Assembly (NCBI RefSeq): GCF_040939455.1
Contig: NC_134109.1
Location: 50,186,001 to 50,250,000, forward strand
Reading direction: 5' to 3'
Length of the DNA stretch: 64,000 nucleotides
From: Microcebus murinus
Taxonomy: Eukaryota; Chordata; Mammalia; Primates; Cheirogaleidae
Below the pieces are notes generated by a model. It had not been told where the DNA came from and did not search any database. It saw only the letters and a program-made list of their open reading frames with translations. A program made the translations under genes and the position numbers. Shown here piece after piece: positions 50,801-62,239 of this stretch (position 1 is the stretch's first letter; every line of letters starts with the position of its first letter).

Positions 50801-53800
50801 GGGATAAAAACTTTGATATATCTTTTGGGGAAGTCTCAGTACAGAGTAACAGCCTTGTGCTATTCTACCAATGCGAACAGGAAGGTGCTGTTTGTAGAAG
50901 GAGTATAAGAAAAGCAGGGGCATGTATACACACTGTCTTTTTCACACTCAACCCTTGCATGAAAAATCTTTACATACAAAATGGCCTTGATAAGCAACAT
51001 TTCCTTTGAAAATCCACTTATACACAAAAATTTAGGATGATAAGGCAAAGCATTCTAGATATAACAAAATTGATATAGCTCTTAAAAATACCTATTTAAT
51101 AATAGTAAATAAAAATATTAATGTAGTAGGTTTCTTTTTATATATTATCTTAGAAAATTTAGATTTTCTCTTCCCCAGGTATCAACATTAAAATATTGAC
51201 ATTGTCTTAGAATATAATCAGATACCAGCATTTAAAAAATCACTCTTGAATTCTTATTATCATTTTAAGGAAGATTTTATATTGCATGCATATGGCCTTT
51301 TTAATATCCCAAACTACCTCAGAATCTTAAATCAAAAATTTAAGTCAACTTTGAATATAGTCAACGTAACCCAGATGGTTTAAATAAATCATGTTATTAA
51401 TACAGCCTAAGCAACATACATTTTTAAAAACATGGATTTTGTTTCTAATAATTGTGTTTATGTCCTTGACTGTGATATCAAGTTTTCAACAAAAGATTAT
51501 TACTTTGTGTTACATATCTTATGACTTTAATGTCTTACTATTTTAGGCCATATTTTATTTTAGACCTATAGATATAAATATTTTTTCTATCCATAAAATA
51601 TTTGGTATTAGGTTATCTGGTACAACATATTTGCCTTCTGAATATCAAACATGGCTTCAACTATACAATGTATTTTTATATTAGATGAAGTCTGGAAAAC
51701 AAATTATATTATTTAAGACTAATGGCAAATTCAATTCTAAAGACATTACTTTGTTTTTGATCCAGAAACCTTTAGAACCTTATTACCTATTCTTAAATTT
51801 AATAGGATTATAGAATCATTTCTGTGTTAATAAACCCACAACTGGATGGGGTTGGTAAACAACCTAGCATTCCTTTCAGCGTTATGATAATATTAGCTGA
51901 CTCTCTTGATTAAAATTTATAGTCTACATTTAAATACGATTAGGAACATTGTCTCAGAATTTCAGGATTGACTTACACATTTTTCTGTAGTGTATCTAGG
52001 AAAAAACATTGAAATTTGGGAACCACTGCTTTAAGAAACTCAAAAGGAGAACAAATATTTCATGGAAAGCTAAAAAATTAATTTGTGGGAAAAAGTTTTC
52101 TCAAAACTTTAATATCATAAAGTTATACTTTTTAGGCTCAGCTATGTAATTGTTTAATCTCTTTAGACAGATACTAGCCTCAAATTATTTGCTTCATTTG
52201 TTGCTTAACAGGAAACAGAAAAAGGTTATTTGAATGTCTGCTTTCCTGGTATCTAAATAAGAAATAAGCAAAACTTCCTAAATTATCTAAGTATACCAAA
52301 CAATATAAATATTATTTGACTTTTTGAAACATATGCAATTATAGTTTTAAATAATAAAGGATTTTAGAGTTTGCTACAGGTTCTTTTTTATATTCTGCCA
52401 TAGAGATACAAAATGAGTATGTCTTTCTGATTCTTATCTTAGGAAAATAGGATATTTTACTGAATAAAATACCTTAATTGTCCCTGTTTCTGTCTTTTTA
52501 AGTCCTGATGTATTACAGTGCTTAGAATTATCTTATTCATTTGCTCACCCATTCAGTTAATAAAAATTTGAGTAAATTAATCATAATAGTGATTACCAAA
52601 AATTATAAAATGAAGACATATTACCATTAATGTCTTCCTAAAATAGTTGTTATAACAGAAATAAGTACAAACTTTCATCGAAACAGGTTAGGAAGCATTT
52701 AGTACTGTCAGGTAGTAGGCTAGGAGACATGATCACTAAGATAAAAACTTTATTAGTTTTATAGGTTTATTCCTAAAGTTTCTTCTTAAACAGTAACCAC
52801 TAATAATCAATAATCAAAAATCAGTAACTAAAAATATATATTTTTGATAGGGTTGATTATTAGATAAATTTATTATAAATTTAATTTTGATCCTTATAGT
52901 AGGGACTATAATGACTGAGCTATTACTTATTTCTCCTTCCAGTTAAAACATTTTAGAAGTTATTTTAGTAGATAATTCATAATTATTATTGCTTATTGAA
53001 GGCTCAAAACTATGTTACAGTCTAAAGACGCTGAAGGAGAGTGGTAAGATAAGACAAGTGAAATTGCAATAATATATGTGCTTGATTTAAAACAATTGGA
53101 CAGATTTTTGGGGGGAGAACTGTTTGGAAAAATCATTTGAAATTGGGCATTTCATGCCAGTCCATAGAAATACGTGGAGATTTGATAATTTAAATTCTTT
53201 GTATTGTTTTAAATCATGAATAAAGTGACATCTTCTATAGATTAATGACATCTTCTATTGATTAATCTGATAAAACAATACAGTATGTATTGAATAATAT
53301 TACAATAGAGACTGAGACCACTGTTAGGCACATGTTTGAGATATGTACTAATGATTTAGATTAGACTAGTGAAAGGGAAGAGGAAAAGAAATTGAATTAA
53401 GAAACTGTTGAAAAAGGCAGACTTTGAATATTGATGTAGTTTTGAGGAAAAAAAATTGAAAAGAACAGTGACCTTATATTCATTGTTATTCACTTCAACC
53501 TCTGTAGTGAATGTTCTGGAAAGCATCAATTATAGAAAGATAAGAGAGGGAGCCAGGGACACAGGGAAATGTGGACAAACCATTTTGTAAATGTTTCTTT
53601 GGCTCTGGAAAAGAAATAAGCCATAAGCCAGTTGGTAAAAAGTGAAGTTATCTCCATCTTCCAAATGCAGGACACCATCCATATCTGCTTCATTCCTGCA
53701 AAAACTAATTTTGCAATCTTATATATTAGAAGGGATAAATATACTGTAAATTTGAAAGATCTGGGTGAGATATAAATCTTTGATTGATGTAGAAGGCTCT

Positions 53801-54812
53801 ATAAAATAAGGTACCTTGTCTTGGAAAAGTCCATATATTTTCTGAAGAGTTTTTCTGAATCTGTGGCCTTTTGTACAGATTTTTTTCTGTTCAGCAATAC
53901 TCCTGTGGAAAATTAATTAGATTTATCCTTTTTCTTGACCCTGAATGTAGTGGAAAATGAGCAACCTCAAAGAGACTTTTGGAGCGAAGGAGTATTAAAT
54001 TATTGATAGAAATAAGTTTGTAAGTATGCTCATATTCTCAAATTTGGACTTGTTAAGTTTGAGTGATAGGGGAGCATAGAACAAGCAAAGTTATCCTAGT
54101 TAGGAATATGCTGCTAAAACTTGTGTGAACACTTCTTGAATATGTAAATTTATAGGTCAAAAGCATTAAACATGAGAGCTAAAGTTGGCAAAAAAAAAAA
54201 AAAAAGAGAGACATAAATTTACCATTAGAAGACAGTAGTGATAGAATTTCCAACAAAAAAGAAATAACTGAAAGTTTTAAAAAGCTGACATTTTCATGGA
54301 AACTAAGAAAAAAGTGTGTTAATGTGCATTTGTGTCTGTGTTGGGGTTGGCATTTGTACTTTCAGGCAAAATTTTAAAAGATGAAAACATCCTAAATTTT
54401 TAAAATACTGGATACAAATTGGTATTGCTTTTTTACTTAAGGTAATTAAGGTAAGAGGATATAGGGAGAAAAAAAGATTGTAGATGAGTTATTATTTCAA
54501 TGTCAACTGTTTACAAGTATAATTAAATTGCCCTGAGTTATCCTGGATGTCCACTTAAGTCAATATTTTATTAAGGAAGTGAAGACTGACTGATATATTT
54601 CTTTTGATGTAAGAACACTTCTTAAATGTCTAAATTATTTCTTTTACAGACTGTAAATATGTGGTTGTTATGAATTCTAAGACTTTGATCCAAATCAAAG
54701 AAACTGTCCAATAGACCAATATATGTTCAGGGTCTTATATGATGACTAGGAAAGTAGCATTCAATGGAAAACAGTCATTCATTCAACAACTTTCTAAAAA
54801 AAAGAAAAGATC
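47831..54812. other. Long intronic stretch nearly free of young repeats
   Basis: About 7 kb of AT-rich sequence. The only hints are a weak MIR-like patch at 50050-50160, a possible hAT terminus 'gggaaccactgcttta' near 52018, and a 20-bp tandem pair at 53226-53265 ('tgacatcttctat.gattaa'). No coding exon or RNA gene recognised. Confidence 0.5.
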
Positions 54813-54821
54813 AAAATTTGA

Positions 54822-55142
54822 GGCTGGGTGCGGTGGCTCACGCCTGTAATCCTAGCACTCTGGGAGGCCGAGGTGGATCACTCAAGGTCAGGAGTTTGAA
54901 ACCAGCCTAAGCAAGAGCGAGACCACTGTCTTTATTACAAATAGAAAGAAATTAATTGGCCAACTAAAAATATATAGAAAAATTAGCTGAGCATGGTGGC
55001 ACATGCCTGTAGTTCCAGCTACTCAGGAGGCTGAGGCAGAAGTATTGCTTGAGCCCAGGAATTTGAGGTTGCTGTGAGCTAGACTCATGCAACAACACTC
55101 TAGTCCAGGCAACAAAGCAGGACTCTGTCTCAAAAAAAAAAA
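54822..55142 (+). mobile_element. Alu, strepsirrhine type, sense
   Basis: Full dimer from 'ggctgggtgcggtggctcac' to 'ggactctgtctc' plus poly(A). Flanked by 'aaaatttga' at 54813-54821 and 55143-55151. The linker carries 'aattaattggccaactaaa', as in the antisense Alu at 1697. Confidence 0.94.
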
Positions 55143-55319
55143 AAAATTTGAAACAGACTAGCAGTATGTAGTTTGTAACAGTTGTTATTTTTGTGTGTGT
55201 GTGCTTCAACATTCTACAAGTTGCCTGCTTGAATACAGATTTATATATATAGTCTGAATTTTTACTTTATTCCCTGTGTCTATTAATACATTGAACACAC
55301 TACTTTCTTTGTCTTATAG

Positions 55320-55496
55320 CAGTGGTTCTCAAGCTTGAATGTGCATTACAATCACCTATAAGCCTTGATAAAACAGTTGCTGGATTCTACCTCTAGAGTT
55401 TCTGATTTAGTGGATCTGTGTTGGGCCCTGTATTTTTAACCCCTTCCTGTGTACTGCTGATACAGCAGGTCTGGAGCCACATTTTGAGAATCACTG
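55320..55496 (+). mobile_element. MER5A (hAT-Charlie) element
   Basis: 177 bp from 'cagtggttctcaagcttgaa' to 'tgagaatcactg', with 'attacaatcacctataagcc' and 'gagtttctgatttagtggat' inside. The 8-bp flanks 'tcttatag' and 'ttttattt' are only partly alike. Confidence 0.9.
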
Positions 55497-56181
55497 TTTT
55501 ATTTTGTTATACTATCCTAAAGAGACTGAGGTCAGATCTCAGTTTCATCTTTTGTTGTTTTCATTCATATGCTAACATTTTCATATGATTTCAATATGAA
55601 AAATAGTACTAAAAATACTGTTTCAACCACATACTTTCAACCACACCACATACTTTCAATTTCACCACTGTGAAATAAGTGTTTGTGATTATTGAGTTTT
55701 ACCCGAAATACATCTCCTTGTTATGTCTAGATTGATGCATTTCCAAGATAAGTGATTATTAAAATATCAAGTTTTAAAATTTATGTAGTAGACTGAGAAC
55801 TAACTCAAATGCAAATATTTTCTTTACTCTTCTGAGCAAGGTACAGCAAGTCCTCAAATAATGTCGTTTTGTTTAAGGTCCTTTTGTTATAATGTTGATG
55901 AGAAAAAAATCCATTCTTAGCCAGAGCCACCGTCCGTGTGGAGTTTGCACATTCTGCCTCTTTGTGGGTTTTCTTTGATTTCCTCCCACATCAGAAAGAT
56001 GTGCAGATTAAGTTAATTGGCGCGTCTAAATGGTCCCAGTCCAAGTGAGTGTGGGTATGTGTGTGAATGTGCCCTGGGATGGGATGGCATCCTGTCCGGG
56101 GTTGGCTCCCTTGTGCCCTGAGCTGCTGGGATAGGCTCTGGCCACCTACAACCCTGAACTGGAATTACTGGGTAAATAATT

Positions 56182-56594
56182 TGGAAGGGCCAACTTGCGT
56201 TGCCTTCCCCAGGGCAAGAAGACTCGGCACACCCACACGGCTCTGGGTCAAGATGCACAGCTTTATTGTGGATCCACACTCTGGAGTCTGGGCATGGCGG
56301 ACCCGGAGATGTGTGAGGGGGCCCCGAGGTTAGGCAACCTCAGGCTTATATATGCTCCCCAAGCCCTCCCCAAGCCCCAAGTACTGAAGTAGCCCCCCTT
56401 CCCCAAATAGAAAGCAAAGTCCCTGTGTAAGCTGTAAAGGTGTGAAAGACAGTCTACGGTTTCCTGTATGTTCACACAGCACCTTTCGCACCTCTCCTTG
56501 GCTTTTCGCACCTCGTTGGTACACAGTCACCTGGGTGCTCAGCTGCACCCACACAGTCACTAGGGTGCTCAGCTGCACCCAAAATCTCCTTCCA
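56182..56594 (-). mobile_element. Solo LTR inside the DNA transposon
   Basis: 413 bp with inverted ends TGGAAGG..CCTTCCA and a 5-bp target duplication 'taatt' at 56177-56181 and 56595-56599. Removing it restores continuous transposon sequence. In reverse orientation it has a TATA-like 'gcatatataag' near 56345 and AATAAA near 56262, placing U3 at the right. It is GC-rich relative to its surroundings. No internal retroviral sequence flanks it. Confidence 0.85.
56521..56580. repeat. 30-bp direct repeat in LTR U3
   Basis: Two adjacent 30-bp units beginning 'acacagtcac' and ending 'agctgcaccc', identical at 28 of 30 positions. Their location at the U3 start is where retroviral enhancer repeats often lie. 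Confidence 0.9.
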
Positions 56595-57534
56595 TAATTA
56601 TCTTATTTGTTTTTATTATTCTTCATGAAATGTATGTATAGTTCACATTTATTTCTATGTTTAATATTAGAAGTGTTCAGTTAGAAATTTGGTGATGTAT
56701 TTGTGACAGAAATATGCTGTTATAACTTAAACTCTTATTTATACCAATTAGCATAGTATAAAATTGGTTGTGTTATATGTCGTTTTGCTTAAAGGTGCAG
56801 TATCCAAGAACCTACTGACAACATTAAATGAAGACTTAACTGTATGCACAGTTCCTTAGGCTTATCTTTTTAGATATTTCTAAGGTTATTTATAAGAAAC
56901 CTATTAATGAAGTAAGAAAAGTTACTGGTGTAACTGGTGACTAATTCAATGCTTTACTAAGGAGTATGACTACTAAGTAGTGTGAAGTATCGAAACATTG
57001 TTACAACCCCCAAGTGGAAATAAAAAAAGATAGAGAAAAAAGAATGAATAATTCTTGTCAGAACTGTCTCGAATTTATCATCATTTTCAATTGCTTCTTT
57101 TAATTTTAAATTATAAATTACTATTAGTTTAGCCTTATCATTTTCAAATGTTTTTCTTTAGATTTCTTAAGTTATCTTGAAGTGTGGAGTCATCCGTATT
57201 TTTACACTATTTTTATACCAAAAATATGATAACTTTCCAACAGTTAAAATATTTACCTAAAATGGCTGAAGCAATCTTTGAGTAATAAATATTGAACATG
57301 AGAGATTTCAATAAAATTACATAGCTACTGCAATACAACTACTCGATAATGAATTGCTGTTTTCTAAGCTTCTGTTCTCTGTTTTAAAAAATTCAAATAA
57401 GAAATGTGAAAGATCATAGAGTGTTTAAGTTGCTTTAGTGTACTTCAACTTTTAGAAACCGTTTATTAAAAGATAGAAGCAAGAAGTTGGGAAATTTGAA
57501 TATTTGGAATATCATAAGGCATTACCAATTTTTT

Positions 57535-57582
57535 TTTATTTCGGCATATTATGGGGGTACAGATGTTAAGGTTTCAATAAAT
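57535..57582 (-). mobile_element. Ultra-short L1 insertion (about 48 bp)
   Basis: Only the last ~48 nt of the young L1, antisense: T tail, then 'atttcggcatattatggggg', then 'aaggtttcaataaat'. A perfect 15-bp target duplication 'gcattaccaattttt' lies at 57520-57534 and 57583-57597. It matches the end of the L1 at 43423 almost base for base. Confidence 0.92.
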
Positions 57583-57679
57583 GCATTACCAATTTTTAAT
57601 AGCTGTGTTTAAAGTATTTATATCATATAGTCTGACATATTATGGGTGACTTATGTATTTTACCTTATGTAATGATTAA

Positions 57680-57825
57680 ATAACACAATGAAACAGATAC
57701 TATTACTGATTCGATCTTACATGTGAAGAAACCAAGGTGTTAAATAATTCACTTAAGATCACAGAGCTAAGTAAAAGATGAGGCTAGGATTCAAACCCAA
57801 GCCATCCTGCTTGGAGTCTGACAAA
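57680..57825 (-). mobile_element. MIR SINE, antisense
   Basis: 'gtgaagaaaccaaggtgtta', 'cttaagatcacagagctaag' and 'ggattcaaacccaagccatc' are the reverse complement of the MIR core. Confidence 0.85.
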
Positions 57826-58789
57826 TGTAATTCAGATGAATTCCATCTGAGCCTTGTGCCCTTTTCATTACCTTTTTCTTCTTTTTTTAAATGGTAGATA
57901 TAATTTTTAAAAAATTTCTCTTGCAGTTATTGCTTATTGAGATTTTCTACCATTTTTTCGTATCAGCTTCAGTTGTTATTAATATGTTAATATAAATTTA
58001 TATACTATTGTGTTTATAAGTATATGTCCACATAGTTAACTGTTGTATTTTTATTCCTTTAATATTTTCTATATTTGAGGATATATCTGGTTTTCCACCC
58101 ACAATGTATTTTTTTTGTATAAGACTTTTCTGTTTCTGAATATATTTCCCTCAATTTGTTATTTTACAAATCAATCAATTATGGTACACTATTAATATCT
58201 CAGTCTTTGCTTTTTTTCCAATGATACATGAAGAAAAATTAAAACAATTATTTGATTTTGGAAAAAATAAACTAAAAATTAGGAAATATTCCAATATAAT
58301 ACTAAATACCAAAAAACTCTGTGAAATTGGTATTAGCTCTCTTATTCAGGTAAAAAAAAATAATCTTAAGAAAGTTAAGCTATGTACTCATGTTCTGCAG
58401 AGTGAGGCTATTGGGAAACTAGATTATTAACCTTGTTTGCCTAATTCTAAAAGCCCTACTCTTAATTTCTATACTGCACTGCTGCAAGACTCTGTAATTG
58501 CATGAATAATTGGAATGTAAAGTAATAAGGTTTGGTTTGAGATATGGTTGGAAAGGTCAGAGCTCTGTCATGAAAAGCTTTGTATGTCTACTCAGCTTTT
58601 GGCTCTACTTCTACAGATAAATAAATTTATACATTAAAAATATCAATATAAGAATAGGGGTTTTCCCCTGCCTCAAACAAGTAAGACTAAACTATGGGAT
58701 TGGGCTTTATTTTAAATGAATGTTTAATTCTATATTCTGTATTTAATGTCAATTTATAAAGAAATTATAAATAAAAACAAGAATTCATT

Positions 58790-59480
58790 CATGTAATCAC
58801 CAAAATATGTACTGAGCTCAGATTATGTCAAAGACTCTGCCAAACACTGAAGTTGATAAAGGGATTGGGGATGGGTGGATGGGAGGAGAGTACTTGCTTT
58901 TGGAGAATTTAAAACATATGAGGAGATAGATAGCCAAGCAGACCATTACATTCTAGTATGATAAGTATCATAATAGTTGTGGATATAAGGTATTATGGGA
59001 AAACACTGGAGAAGAATCTAAGATAACTTTAGGAGGTCAAGAATGCTGACAGAGGAACTGATGGCAAGCTGCTACCAGAGGGATGAATAGAAATTACCCA
59101 GATCAAAGGACATGGTTGGAGTCATGGAGTCTGCATGGTGATTTTGAAGAACTGAAAATATTGCAGCACATCTAGACCACAGTTCACGAGAGAAGGAAAA
59201 AGATCAAGCTGGAGATATGAGAGACAAAATACCATGAAGGGCCATACGATCTGTTCCAAAGAAGTTGAACTTTACCTTGAGAAGTGGGGAGACACTGGCA
59301 GAGTCAAAACAGGGGAGTCAACTAATCACTATTGCAGTACAGAATTAATGGAGGGCAACTATAGAGGAAAAGCTGTTGTTTTACTTCAAATGAAATAAAA
59401 CGACCTGAATCAGTGATACTGCATTGGGAATTGAAGAGAAATATATGTGGCAAATCGGAGGATTTCACGATTGAATGGAA
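58790..59480 (+). repeat. Old dispersed repeat, same family as 11500-12190
   Basis: 'ctcagattatgtcaaagact', 'gaccattacattctagtatg', 'gaagggccatacgatctg' and 'gaagttgaactttaccttga' follow the same order as a common ancient mammalian repeat. The name is not fixed. Confidence 0.5.
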
Positions 59481-60150
59481 TTTGCCCAAAGGGAGGGAGA
59501 AAAAACGGAGGGATAGAGATAATGTTTATTACTTATGTACTTGTCATCTTTAGAAAATCTTATGTCAAAACATTCAATATTTGTCTCATTTCTATAAGAA
59601 CATATGCTTGAGTATGATTGTTTATATTACAAAGAGAAATGAACTGTTATTGAGAGGGGTGCTATGCACATGTTTAATGGAATATTTTCAAGGAAATGTA
59701 AAATGATAACATTTAAAAACAAAATCTGAAAAAGCTTTGTGTTAAATATAAAAATAACTGTAAGGTACTAATGTATTCATGCAATTCTTTTGTTTTATGT
59801 TCTATAGATCATAAGTTGAAATTTATCCTTCAGAGATACATATTGTAGCAAAATTACACAATATAAAACTCATAGGTAATTTTTATAGATAATAAGCAGA
59901 TTCTTTGCTTAAAGAAGCTGATTTTGAATATATATGTTCTTATGCTATGATATAAGGTACTGTATGTTTGGTCCTAAATTGGAAAAAAAAAAAAAAAACC
60001 TGGAAGAATTTTTAAAGGGAATAGTTTCACTTTAGAAGTAATTTGTTTCTTCTGCATTATCTACCCTCTAATTTTGATGTTATTCTTTCCTCATATTAGG
60101 AAATGTCTTAGTATCCCACCAACATTGGGATTAAGTGCTTATATGTATTA
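59480..60150. other. Intron, nothing recognised
   Basis: AT-rich, with a poly(A) run of about 17 at 59982-59998. Confidence 0.5.
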
Positions 60151-61409
60151 GGTTATTATGTATGGCATATCGATTTCCTTAAGTACTAAGTTTGACAATT
60201 GATATCTCTGACATTTCATTTTGACACTTCTTGGAGTTTTTTTTCTTTATTATTGTGAAGGTACATTCTCATTCTTTCACACACATTTTGCCTTGTGATT
60301 ATCTTCTAAATTTTTTTAGAGGAATATTTTTTGAAACCATGGATAAGTCAAAAATTTGTGTTATTTTTGAATATGAGTTCCATTGTAGAACCAGTGCAGC
60401 ACAGACAATTCAAAATATCAACAATGTGTTTGGGAAGGATGTGGCTAATGAATGCACAGTATATCAATGGTTTGAGAAGTTCTGCTCTGGTGATTTTAAT
60501 CTTGAAAAGAAGCCATGTGGGTGACCTGAGACCAAAGTGGATAATGAAGAGCTGAAAGCTGTAGTGGAAGCGAATTCATCTCAACCTACACTTGAATTAG
60601 CAGCAAGGTTAGACATTACTATTCCAACAATATTGGACCATTTGAAACAAATTGACAAGGTAATGAAGCTGGATATATGGGTTACACATAAATTAAATGA
60701 GTGTCAGAAGAGAAATCGTCTCAAAGCTTGCCTTTCTTTGCTGTCACGACATAAAGGTGAACAACTTATACATCATTGTTACATGTGATGAAAAATGGAT
60801 GATTTTTGACAATCACAAGTGTTCAGCACAATGGTTGGATAAAGATGAAGTGCTGAAACACGGTCTGAAACTGAATATTCATCAAAAAAAGCTAATGGTG
60901 TCTGTTTGGTGGTCAAGTGCTGGTAATGTCCACTACAGTTTCATGAAACCTGGTCAATCAATTATAGCAGAAGTCTATGGCAACCAATTGGATAAAATAA
61001 TGAGAATGCTTGAAATTTAGCAGCCAAGATTGGTCAATAGATACAGGCCAATCCTCTTGTAAGACCACGTACAGCACAAACAACACTATTTAAACTACAG
61101 AGGCCGGACTTGAAAACTCCGTGTTATTCACCATATTTACCAGACCTTGCACCGACTGACTACCACTTCTTCCAGACTTTGGGCCACTTCTTGCAAGGAA
61201 GAATATTCGATTCTCAAGAGCTGTGAAAAACACCTTTTGTGATTTTATAGCCACCAGCTCTTCAGGCTTCTTTGGTGTTAAGCTACTGTTAAGATGGCAA
61301 ACTCTGTGGATAGTTTAGGCACATACTTTGATTAATTGCACTGCTTCTTACTTGAAATATAATAAACTAAACTTTTGATTCAGAATCAAATATTTCACAT
61401 TTAATGACC
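60151..61409 (+). mobile_element. Mariner transposon, Hsmar2-like, near full length
   Basis: 1259 bp flanked by TA at 60149-60150 and 61410-61411. The ends GGTTATTATG and (reverse complement) GGTCATTAAA are imperfect inverted repeats, about 14 of the first 20 matching. A transposase pseudogene fills the interior. Length and layout fit a complete element of about 1.3 kb. Assignment to Hsmar2 rather than Hsmar1 is from residue pattern and memory. Confidence 0.85.
60339..61340 (+). pseudogene. Mariner transposase pseudogene
   Basis: Encodes a relic of a mariner DDD transposase, which cut and pasted the element at TA sites. The likely ATG is at 60339 ('MDKSKICVIFEYEF'), starting the N-terminal helix-turn-helix region ('ASVYQWF'-type recognition segment at about residue 45). 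Disablements seen: an in-frame TGA at 60522-60524, probably from a CGA; a +1 frame change between about 60757 and 60775; a TAG at 61018-61020; and a deletion of about 10 nt at 61060 that removes the HDN motif. The first catalytic Asp survives in 'VTCDEKW' (codon 60787-60789), the second is deleted, and the third remains in 'LAPTDYHFF' (61158-61160). Further stops follow in the C-terminal part. It cannot be functional. Confidence 0.88.
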
Positions 61410-61411
61410 TA

Positions 61412-62239
61412 AATATACATACAAAATGATCTTTACAATATCAGTCATATTTCAGAGGGAGCATGTTGGAGTGTGCACCAGCTAGCTCTTAAATCTTCCA
61501 TTTGAAGGAGCATATATCACTGTTACTCATACTTCTTTGCCAAAGTAAGCACCATGACTTGATCTGAGGTCAACAGGGCAAACAAGTGCTATACTCCAAG
61601 TACCTGCAAGAAATGAAAGAACCAGACACTTGTAAGGAGCTCAAATTACTGACAAGATCTGTCTTTCTGGTCAGTAATATTTGACTGAATATGCTGATAT
61701 TACCATTTGCTTTTCAGCTGAAAATATAACCTCAGAAAAGTCTACTTTTTAATTTTACTTCTAGAATACTAAAAGAATAATGGCAAAGATTTAATTATGA
61801 AGTTGTACCATTTATTTTAAATAATGAAAGCATTTATAAATAACTCAAAGAGGCTCAATAAATATTTCATGAGTGACTAAATGAGTTAATGAATAAATTA
61901 TTAAATACATACCCTTGTTTAGATATGATCTATTTTTAAAAAACTATAAAATATAACACATACTCCTATAAATAATTCACAAAAGTCATAATGTTCTTTG
62001 ATTCTTCTTTTGTAATTGAATGTTACATTCCATTATATGCACATAGGATAAGAAGTGAACCAGACAGAAAAAGTTTATGATCTCATAAAGCTTATGATGT
62101 GGTAGAGAGCAGAAAAAATGATGCAGAATAATTTCAGAAAGCAATTAATGCTATACAACAAATAAAATAGACATAGAGGAAAAACTAGTATCACTAAAAT
62201 TGATTCTGTATTCAAAACTGATTGAAAAATTGAGAAGGG
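61412..62239. other. Intron, possible L2 end
   Basis: 61845-61905 has 'aggctcaataaatatttcat' followed by 'gagttaatgaataaatta', resembling an L2/MIR 3' end. Nothing else recognised. Confidence 0.45.

Larger units (their letters stand above)
55844..56842. mobile_element. DNA transposon with TA target (Tc1/mariner superfamily), split by an LTR
   Basis: Termini 'cagcaagtcctcaaataatg' (left) and 'cattaaatgaagacttaact' (right) form imperfect inverted repeats flanked by TA at 55842-55843 and 56843-56844. About 580 bp of element remain after removing the LTR at 56182-56594. The left half includes 'gtgtggagtttgcacattct' and 'ctgctgggataggctctggc', a phrase known from several old repeats. No transposase frame. 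The family name is uncertain. Confidence 0.7.
56845..58789. other. Intron, mostly unrecognised
   Basis: Holds the tiny L1 at 57535-57582 and a MIR at 57680-57825. No other confident feature. Confidence 0.5.

Noticed and set aside
56013..56578. Cluster of GC-rich overlapping frames on both strands
   Set aside because: They lie in a solo LTR and a DNA transposon; the frames follow from local GC content, with no recognisable domain.
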